Program-made: the position numbers and the translations under genes
Shown: piece by piece, positions 8,284 to 14,397 of the stretch
How positions within the stretch are numbered: position 1 is the stretch's first letter
How the letters are laid out: each line of letters starts with the position of its first letter
From: VAZQ01 sp963758945
GTDB lineage: Bacteria; Pseudomonadota; Alphaproteobacteria; Rhizobiales; Xanthobacteraceae
Reading direction: 5' to 3'
Assembly (NCBI GenBank): GCA_963758945.1
Contig: CAVWXY010000023.1
Coordinates: forward strand, 70,709 to 134,708
Length of the DNA: 64,000 nt
The notes under the pieces: model-generated
Database searches by the model: none
What the model saw: the letters and a program-made list of their open reading frames with translations, nothing else
What the model was told of the DNA's origin: nothing

Positions 8284-9423
8284 ATGTCGAAACTCAGCAG
8301 GCAAATCGGTATGTGCTCGACGCTGGCGTGCGCAGTTCTGTTGGCGCCGAACGCAGGGCACGCGACCGTCGAGTTCGGCAAGCAGGGCCAGCCCGTCACG
8401 CTCGTCGTGGGCTATCAGCCCTACTACACCGAGTCCTGGTCCGGCGTCGTCGTCAACGGCAAGCAGCTTTGGAAGAAGCACCTGCCGGCGGGCTCGACCG
8501 CGGAGTTTCAGGTCGGATTGCAGGGCGCCATTATCGTCAACGCGATGACCGGCGAGAAGCAGCACATCGGCTATGTCGGCGACATGCCGGCGATCGTCTC
8601 CACCTTCCGAAACCTGCCGGATCGCGGCGGCACCGATATCCGCATCGTGGCGACGCTCGGTACCTCGAAGCAGCAGTGCAACATCTTCCTCGTTCGCAAC
8701 GATGCGCCGCAATTCAAGAACGGCAGGGAGGCGGTGAAATGGATGGACGGCAAGAATACCTCCTCGCCGCACGGCTCGTGCACGGATCGCTTTGCGCGGC
8801 TGGCGTTTAAGGAGGCGGGCATCCAGCCGAAGACCTACCTCAACCAGAACATCGAGGTCATCACCACGAATTTCCGCGCCGGCAAGCTCGACGCAGCGGT
8901 GATCTGGGAGCCCACCGCCACCAAGATCGCGCAGGGCGGATTAGCGCGCCGCGCCGCGAGCGGCGAGGACTTCGACGCGCTCGATGGCGGCTTCCTGATC
9001 ATGCTCAACGACCTGATCACGCAGCGTCCGGACGTGGTCCGGGGCTGGCTCGAAGCCGAGCTCGACGCCCAGCTGTTCCTGGCCGATCTCAACAATGCGG
9101 CCGAGGTCTCCAAGCTGGCGGAGCAGCAGACCGAGCAGATGGACCGCAAGGTGCTGTGGGCCTCGCTCTACGGCGAGAATCCGAAGAATGCCGGCGGCGG
9201 CGAGGTGACTGTGGAGCTCGATTTCATTGTCAATGACCGGGTGCAGAAGCTGATCGCCGAAGCGACCGAGTTCCTCAACGGCCTGCCGAACAAGCCCGCG
9301 GCATCGCCTAAGGTGCGCGACGGTGCCGTCGACGACAAGGTCGCGCGCGAAGTGCTCGCGAAGCGCGGCCTCAAGAGCCCGGTCAGCGTCATCAAGGCCC
9401 AGCCGCTCTCGGCATTCAAGTAG
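8284..9423 (+). CDS. ABC transporter substrate-binding protein (sulfonate/nitrate/taurine type)
   Basis: This 379-residue periplasmic binding protein of the NMT1/SsuA-like group has a signal peptide ending at about A27 (APNAGHA). Mature features include VVGYQPYYTESWSG, GYVGDMPAIV and AAVIWEPTA, the last being typical of the family. It should capture the substrate for the two-permease importer encoded downstream. The setting beside msmAB and aprMBA-sat makes methanesulfonate or another small sulfonate the best guess; the transport operon msmEFGH of Methylosulfonomonas starts with a protein of this type. GGGAGG precedes the ATG. A hairpin at 9430-9468 separates it from the permease gene, as often seen when the binding protein is made in excess. 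Confidence 0.85.
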   Translation: MSKLSRQIGMCSTLACAVLLAPNAGHATVEFGKQGQPVTLVVGYQPYYTESWSGVVVNGKQLWKKHLPAGSTAEFQVGLQGAIIVNAMTGEKQHIGYVGDMPAIVSTFRNLPDRGGTDIRIVATLGTSKQQCNIFLVRNDAPQFKNGREAVKWMDGKNTSSPHGSCTDRFARLAFKEAGIQPKTYLNQNIEVITTNFRAGKLDAAVIWEPTATKIAQGGLARRAASGEDFDALDGGFLIMLNDLITQRPDVVRGWLEAELDAQLFLADLNNAAEVSKLAEQQTEQMDRKVLWASLYGENPKNAGGGEVTVELDFIVNDRVQKLIAEATEFLNGLPNKPAASPKVRDGAVDDKVAREVLAKRGLKSPVSVIKAQPLSAFK

Positions 9424-9429
9424 CGGCGA

Positions 9430-9468
9430 GGCGCGCCGTCTCGCCGGCGGGCATGCGAGCGGCGCGCC
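9430..9468 (+). other. intra-operon stem-loop after the binding-protein gene
   Basis: GGCGCGCCG (9430-9438) pairs perfectly with CGGCGCGCC (9460-9468) around a 21-base loop, six bases after the binding-protein stop. There is no U-tract, so it is more likely an mRNA-stabilising or partial-termination structure that raises binding protein over permease than a full terminator. Confidence 0.45.
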
Positions 9469-9485
9469 GGGACAGGCCCCAACCG

Positions 9486-10376
9486 ATGCATCAAGTTGTT
9501 TTTCCAGGCGAGTTTCAGGCCGCCCCCAAGCCGATGCCGAATCGGCTCGCACGCGCCTGGTATCTGCTGAAGAAGGCCGCTCGGGCGCCAACGCCGTACC
9601 TGACGGTATTCGGCATCTTGCTCTGGCTCTTCGTCTACTGGCTGCTGTGCGAGGGCCTGCAGCTGCCCCGCTTCGTGAAGCTTCCGGGGCCGGTCACTCT
9701 CTTGAGCGAGTGGCTGTCGCCCAACCCGCAACAGGGCATCTCGATCTTCACCCCGGAATACTACGAGCACATCTACGTCAGCGTTCGTCGCATCTTCATT
9801 GCGTTCTGCATCGCAACGTCGATCGGCGTTCCGCTCGGATTGCTCATGGGCTGGTCGCGCACGTTCCGCGACTACACGTTTCCGATCCTGGAGACGCTGC
9901 GGCCGATCCCGATCCTGGCCTGGGTGCCGCTCGCGATCCTCATGTTCAGCGGCTACGAGACCCCGGTCATCTTTCTCGCCACGCTTGCCTCCCTGTTCGT
10001 TACGACGCTCAACACCATGCTCGGAGTGCAATCGATCGACGAGGCCTACTTCCGAGCGGCCGGCTGCCTCGGCTCGAGCCGGTGGGACGTCTTCCGCCAC
10101 GTGGTGGTGCCGGGTGCGCTGCCCTTCATCTTCACCGGCCTGCAAATCAGCGTCGGCGTCGCCTGGTTCTCGCTCGTCGCCGCGGAAATGGTGTCCGGCG
10201 ACTTCGGCCTCGGCTATCTGATCCTCAGCTCATACGTGAACGGCGTCACCGTGCCGATGGTCATCGCCATGCTCACCCTGGGCTTCGTCGGCTGGTTCAC
10301 CTCGGCGATAGTCCGGTTCGTCGGCAATCGGCTGATGCAATGGCATGCGCGCGCGCTCGCGCTGCAGGGCCGATGA
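9486..10376 (+). CDS. ABC transporter permease, first of two
   Basis: This inner-membrane permease of the SsuC/TauC/NrtB family has about 296 residues and six predicted membrane segments. The cytoplasmic coupling (EAA-type) loop is visible as EAYFRAAGCLGSSRWDVF followed by VVVPGALP, and ETLRPIPILAWVPLAI is a family signature. I chose ATG 9486 (MHQVVFPG); ATG 9453 would lie inside the hairpin and ATG 9533 is also possible. Its stop overlaps the next gene by four bases (ATGA). It probably pairs with the second permease at 11265-12125, since the operon encodes two different ones. Confidence 0.85.
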   Translation: MHQVVFPGEFQAAPKPMPNRLARAWYLLKKAARAPTPYLTVFGILLWLFVYWLLCEGLQLPRFVKLPGPVTLLSEWLSPNPQQGISIFTPEYYEHIYVSVRRIFIAFCIATSIGVPLGLLMGWSRTFRDYTFPILETLRPIPILAWVPLAILMFSGYETPVIFLATLASLFVTTLNTMLGVQSIDEAYFRAAGCLGSSRWDVFRHVVVPGALPFIFTGLQISVGVAWFSLVAAEMVSGDFGLGYLILSSYVNGVTVPMVIAMLTLGFVGWFTSAIVRFVGNRLMQWHARALALQGR

Positions 10377-11245
10377 AGCGCGCGGGCATGTCACTTGACG
10401 CCGACGGTTCGAGCAACGCGACGACTCGCGGCGCGCTCAGCATCCGCGATGTCGTCAAAATCTACGATCCCGAGGGCGTCAATATCATGGCAGTCGACAA
10501 CTGCTCCATGGAGATCGCACCGGGCGAGTTCTGCATGATCGTCGGTCCGTCGGGATGCGGAAAGACGACGCTCCTGAACGCCATTGCGGGCTTCCACTCG
10601 ATAACCTCGGGAGACATCGTTCTCGACGGCAGGCTGCTGTGCGGCGGAGGCAAACCGAAGGCGGCACAAGGCGCCGACCGCATCGTGGTCTTCCAGAACG
10701 GCGCATTGTTTCCGTGGAAGACGCTGGCAGAGAACGTCGCCTATGGCCCGATGGTGCAAGGCGTCCTGTCGAAGCGGGATGCGCTGGAGAAGGCGCACGA
10801 GATGCTGGCGGAGGCGGGGCTGGGCGAATTCGGCGGCAAGTATCCGGGCGAGGTGTCCTCGGGCATGGCCCGCCGCGCCGAGATCGTGCGCGCGCTCATC
10901 AACAAGCCGAAGGTGCTGCTGCTCGACGAGCCCTATCGCGCCATGGACGGACTGACCAAATCGATCATGCACGAGGCGCTGCTCGAAGTGTACGATCGAA
11001 CCAAGGTCACCATCTTCTTCATCACCCACGACCTCGAGGAGGCGATCTTCCTCGGCGACCGCGTGTATGTGCTGACGACACGGCCATGTCGTCTCAAGAA
11101 AGTGGTCAATGTCGACATCCCGCGCCCGCGCAACTACGAGGTCCTCTCCTCCGAGCAATTCAGGTTGCTGGTCGAGGAAACCAAGGATGCCGTGCACGAG
11201 GAAGCCATCAAGGCCTTCCAATCAGGCGAAAGAGAGCTAGCCTGA
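10373..11245 (+). CDS. ABC transporter ATP-binding protein, first of two (altered signature motif)
   Basis: This 290-residue ATPase of the SsuB/TauB/NrtD group has Walker A GPSGCGKTT (58-66), Walker B VLLLDEP (181-187) with catalytic E186, and the switch histidine H219 (ITHDLEEA). The ABC signature, normally LSGGQ or LSGGM, is VSSGM (161-165; codons 10853-10867), so the first glycine is serine. The paired ATPase at 12146 has a normal LSGGM but lacks the switch histidine. If they form a heterodimer, one ATP site is fully canonical and the other carries both deviations. The start ATG overlaps the permease stop (ATGA). Confidence 0.86.
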   Translation: MKRAGMSLDADGSSNATTRGALSIRDVVKIYDPEGVNIMAVDNCSMEIAPGEFCMIVGPSGCGKTTLLNAIAGFHSITSGDIVLDGRLLCGGGKPKAAQGADRIVVFQNGALFPWKTLAENVAYGPMVQGVLSKRDALEKAHEMLAEAGLGEFGGKYPGEVSSGMARRAEIVRALINKPKVLLLDEPYRAMDGLTKSIMHEALLEVYDRTKVTIFFITHDLEEAIFLGDRVYVLTTRPCRLKKVVNVDIPRPRNYEVLSSEQFRLLVEETKDAVHEEAIKAFQSGERELA

Positions 11246-11264
11246 GCAAGGCGAGAAACCAATC

Positions 11265-12125
11265 ATGGCCAGTGTCGGCGAGGTCGGTCGTCCCATTGGC
11301 GTCGCGCGGTCGCGGCGTCCGTTCCTGCTCAGGACCCTGGGCCGGCAGGAGTTCTGGCGCGGACTGGTCGCCATCGTCGTGTTCCTGGTCCTGTGGGAGG
11401 TCGGTTCGCGCTCCAAGGAATGGTTCGGATACACGCTCCCCTATGTGGGCCTTCTGCCGCCTCCGTCCGATGTGGCGGTGGCCTGGTCGAAAGTGCTGGT
11501 GAAATGGGGATATTGGGAAAGCTGGTATCAGAGTTTCAAGCGCGTGCTGACCGGCTTCATCGCGGCGCAGATCATCGGCATCCCCTTCGGCCTGATGCTG
11601 GCCGTCAACAAGTACTTTCGCGACATCTTTTTCCCACCCTTCGAAATGCTCCGCCCGATTCCGCCGCTCGCCTGGGTCCCGGCCTCGTTGATTTTCTGGC
11701 CGACCAACGAAATGTCGATCGCATTCGTCACCTTCCTCGGCGCGTTCTTCACGATCGTAATCAACGTGCTCGGCGGCGCACGCACCATCGACGTGCGCTA
11801 CCTGCGGGCCGCCCAATCCATGGGCGCAAACCATTGGCATCTGTTCTGGAGGATCATCCTGCCCGGAATATTGCCGTCGATTTTCACCGGAGCCGCCGTC
11901 GGCATGGGCATCACCTGGGAGGTCGTGGTGGCCGCGGAGATGATTTCGAGCGGGGGCACGCAGGGCGGCGGCGGCCTCGGCTTCTTCATCTGGAACTCCT
12001 ACATGGGCGGCTCGCTGCCCCAGATCGTCGTCGGCATGATCTCGATCGGCATCGCCGGATACCTTTCTAGCGGCGTCATCCGTATGATCGGCCACCGTGC
12101 CATGCCCTGGCGCAACTTGTTCTGA
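11265..12125 (+). CDS. ABC transporter permease, second of two
   Basis: This 286-residue inner-membrane permease is of the same family as the one at 9486 but clearly diverged. The coupling loop reads YLRAAQSMGANHWHLFWRI then ILPGILP, and FEMLRPIPPLAWVPASLIFW matches the family. About six membrane segments are expected, with an N-terminal cytoplasmic stretch of about 30 residues. It follows the first ATPase by 19 bases and precedes the second by 20. Two non-identical permeases in one operon point to a heterodimeric channel, though two importers sharing one binding protein cannot be excluded. Confidence 0.86.
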   Translation: MASVGEVGRPIGVARSRRPFLLRTLGRQEFWRGLVAIVVFLVLWEVGSRSKEWFGYTLPYVGLLPPPSDVAVAWSKVLVKWGYWESWYQSFKRVLTGFIAAQIIGIPFGLMLAVNKYFRDIFFPPFEMLRPIPPLAWVPASLIFWPTNEMSIAFVTFLGAFFTIVINVLGGARTIDVRYLRAAQSMGANHWHLFWRIILPGILPSIFTGAAVGMGITWEVVVAAEMISSGGTQGGGGLGFFIWNSYMGGSLPQIVVGMISIGIAGYLSSGVIRMIGHRAMPWRNLF

Positions 12126-12145
12126 CCCGCAAATAGGCGCCCTTG

Positions 12146-13024
12146 ATGCACAGACCGGGCCATAATGCCGATCAGCCGGCCTCCGCCGCCGGCCTCGCGG
12201 GGGGGACCGCGTCGCAGGCAAGCGTCGAAATCAGGGAAGTCTGCAAATCCTACGGCGAGGAATGGGAGCGGCAGGATGTCATCAAGAACCTGACGCTCGA
12301 TGTCTTGCCCGGCAAGCTCACTGTTGTCGTCGGCCCTTCCGGCTGCGGCAAGTCGACGCTCGTCAATCTGATCGCAGGCTTCGAGCGGCCGGACCGCGGT
12401 GAGATTCTGCTCAACGGCCGGCGCGTCACCGGCCCCTCGCGGGACCGGATGGTGGTATTCCAGGAGACGGCGCTGATTCCATGGCAGACGACGTATCAGA
12501 ACGTCGTGTTCGGACCGAAGCTTCGCGGCGACCTCAAGGGCAAGGCGCTTCGGCAACGCGCCCATGAGCTGCTGACCAAGGTCGGGCTTCAGGACTTCAT
12601 TCACAAATACCCGCTTCAGCTGTCGGGAGGCATGCAGCGGCGAGCCGAGCTCGCGCGCGCGCTGATCAATCAGCCCCAGATCATGATCATGGACGAGCCC
12701 TTCCGCGGGCTCGACGCCATGTCGCGCGGCCTGATGCAGGAGTTCTTCCTGCGCCTGTTCGAAGAGAACCGGCGCACCAATCTGTACGTCACGTCCGAGA
12801 TCGACGAGGCGATTTTCCTCGCGGATCGGCTGGTCGTGCTCTCGAACCGGCCGGCGCAGTTGCGCGCGGTCATCGATATCGAGCTGCCGCGTCCGCGGCA
12901 CTACCAGGTGCTGAGCTCGCCCGAGGCCTTCGAATACAAGCGCGAGGCGCTGGAAATCCTGCACCAGGAGGCGATGCGCAGCTTCAGAGTTTCGGCAGCA
13001 GGCCGGCTGCCGGGCCGTCCGTGA
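12146..13024 (+). CDS. ABC transporter ATP-binding protein, second of two (H-loop serine)
   Basis: This 292-residue SsuB/NrtD-type ATPase has Walker A GPSGCGKST, signature LSGGM followed by QRRAELARAL, and Walker B IMIMDEP. The switch histidine that follows VT in this family is serine (S217, codon TCC at 12794-12796, in YVTSEIDEA). That residue normally contacts the ATP gamma phosphate. Together with the altered signature in the other ATPase, this predicts one normal and one degenerate ATP site. I chose ATG 12146; a TTG lies one codon earlier. It is the last gene of the importer operon. Confidence 0.86.
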   Translation: MHRPGHNADQPASAAGLAGGTASQASVEIREVCKSYGEEWERQDVIKNLTLDVLPGKLTVVVGPSGCGKSTLVNLIAGFERPDRGEILLNGRRVTGPSRDRMVVFQETALIPWQTTYQNVVFGPKLRGDLKGKALRQRAHELLTKVGLQDFIHKYPLQLSGGMQRRAELARALINQPQIMIMDEPFRGLDAMSRGLMQEFFLRLFEENRRTNLYVTSEIDEAIFLADRLVVLSNRPAQLRAVIDIELPRPRHYQVLSSPEAFEYKREALEILHQEAMRSFRVSAAGRLPGRP

Positions 13025-13043
13025 TCGCCGGTGCCTGGTGCGG

Positions 13044-13099
13044 TGGATTTGAAGCTCCTACCATTGTAGCCGCCGGCTCGCTTAGAGACTTCAAATCCA
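13044..13099. repeat. 11-bp perfect inverted repeat after importer operon
   Basis: TGGATTTGAAG (13044-13054) is exactly complementary to CTTCAAATCCA (13089-13099) with a 34-base loop. It begins 20 bases after the last importer stop and is followed within 25 bases by palindromic element C. There is no U-run, so its role as terminator, mRNA stabiliser or part of a larger insertion is unclear. Confidence 0.5.
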
Positions 13100-13123
13100 A
13101 AACCACACTAATCATCAATTTCC

Positions 13124-13197
13124 AGTGCCCTTTGGTTCCGAAGTTCGCGCCGGGGGGTGCCGCCGCCAGGGTTTGCGAACTTCGCAATCGGGACACT
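13124..13197. repeat. palindromic intergenic element, copy C
   Basis: Outer arms AGTGCCC (13124-13130) and GGGACACT (13190-13197) enclose GGTTCCGAAGTTCGC and TTTGCGAACTTCGCAATC around a G-rich loop. The core GAAGTTCGC and the TGTCCC-like ends are shared with copies A and B near 2.8-2.97 kb. Together they flank the apr-sat-importer block. Confidence 0.7.
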
Positions 13198-13221
13198 AAT
13201 TTAGTTCGTTCGCGACCCGGC

Positions 13222-13419
13222 ATGGAACCTCTGACCGATCGCACGATGATCATCGCTCTGGCGGCCGCCGGCGCCTGCCTCGTGACGGCGGGCAGCTTGT
13301 GGCGCAGTCACAGTCGCAATACCGCAAGGTTGGCGCAGGCGGTGGTGTGGGCCGGCTACATCGTCTCGCTGGCGAGCGTGGCGCTCTTCATCGCAGCGGG
13401 ATTCTTGTCCGGGCGCTGA
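13222..13419 (+). CDS. small two-helix membrane protein, unknown function
   Basis: This 65-residue protein has two hydrophobic helices (about residues 9-26 and 39-61) joined by a basic loop with WRSHSRNTARLAQ. It starts at the ATG at 13222; no strong ribosome binding site is visible. The composition and codon pattern look like a real small inner-membrane protein, of a kind common in Hyphomicrobiales genomes, but I do not recognise a named family. It stands alone between palindromic element C and the GldA-like gene. Confidence 0.5.
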   Translation: MEPLTDRTMIIALAAAGACLVTAGSLWRSHSRNTARLAQAVVWAGYIVSLASVALFIAAGFLSGR

Positions 13420-13599
13420 AAGTCATTCGACCTCTCGGCTTGCTCGGCGTTGCCGTCGCGCCGCGGCGGCCCTTGTCACGAGCACCGACTGTCAATTCCG
13501 GCTCGCGAATTCACTTTCCGAGCGATTCCTGAGGGCACGCGAGGGCTGTTTGAACGCCGATCGACAATCAGATAGCTTCACGAAGCTGGAGATCGCGCC

Positions 13600-14397
13600 A
13601 TGGAGATTTCCCACCGCGTTGCGGACGGTGCGCCTGCTGGCAAAGCGACCCGCTGGGGTATCGCTCGGATGATCGAAGCGCGCCATCTGGCGAAGAGTTT
13701 TCGCGGCCGTCCCGCCGTCATGGACATCTCGTTCGACGTCGGCGCGGGTGAAATCGTCGGATTCCTCGGCACCAACGGCGCCGGCAAGTCCACGCTCCTG
13801 CGCCTGCTCGCCGGCTGCCTGCGGCCGGATCGCGGCACCGCCGCCATCGACGGCCAGGATATCGCGACCGAGCGCCGGCAAGCGCAGGCCCGTCTGGGCT
13901 ATTTGCCGGAGGCCGCAGCGGGCTTTCCCAATTTGACCGTGCTCGAATTTCTGACCTTCGCGGCCGAATCGCGAGGGTATTTTGGCGCCGGACGACGCCT
14001 CGCACTCGCGCGTGCCGTCGAGGCGCTCGATCTCGGTCCCGCGATGGCGATGACGCTCAAAAGCCTTTCCAAGGGTTGGCGGCAGCGCGCATGGCTCGCC
14101 CAAGCGATCCTGCATGACCCGCCGGTACTCATCCTGGATGAGCCGACGGACGGGTTGGACCCCAATCAGAAGATGCATCTGCGCCGCTTTCTGCGGACGG
14201 CGGCGCAAGGCAAGGCCATCCTCATGTCCACGCATATCCTCGAGGAGGCCGAACAGCTCTGCGACCGGCTCATCATCATCGCGCAGGGCGCGGTAGCCGC
14301 CGATCAGCGCCGCCAGGCGCTGACGGACGAGCGCGGCCGCCTTGCCGGCGCCTTTGCCCGGCTGACCAACGCGCAAATCGAGCGTCCCACGCAATGA
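13600..14397 (+). CDS. ABC transporter ATP-binding protein, GldA-like
   Basis: This 265-residue ATPase of the ABC-2 export group has Walker A GTNGAGKST, signature LSKGWRQR (in place of LSGGQ, as is common in this group), Walker B VLILDEPTDGLDPNQ and a switch histidine in STHILEEAEQLCDR. Its stop overlaps the start of the large permease/GldG gene by four bases, so the two form an export or gliding-type (GldAFG) complex. I used ATG 13600, which has GGAG 8 bases upstream; ATG 13669 (MIEARHLAKSF) is the alternative and matches the conserved domain start. The substrate is unknown, and the organism need not glide. Confidence 0.85.
   Translation: MEISHRVADGAPAGKATRWGIARMIEARHLAKSFRGRPAVMDISFDVGAGEIVGFLGTNGAGKSTLLRLLAGCLRPDRGTAAIDGQDIATERRQAQARLGYLPEAAAGFPNLTVLEFLTFAAESRGYFGAGRRLALARAVEALDLGPAMAMTLKSLSKGWRQRAWLAQAILHDPPVLILDEPTDGLDPNQKMHLRRFLRTAAQGKAILMSTHILEEAEQLCDRLIIIAQGAVAADQRRQALTDERGRLAGAFARLTNAQIERPTQ

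Noticed and set aside
9323..10372. In-frame upstream extension of the first importer ATPase
   Set aside because: It overlaps the binding protein and permease genes in another frame and is Arg/Ser-rich. The ATG at 10373 overlapping the permease stop gives the normal domain start.
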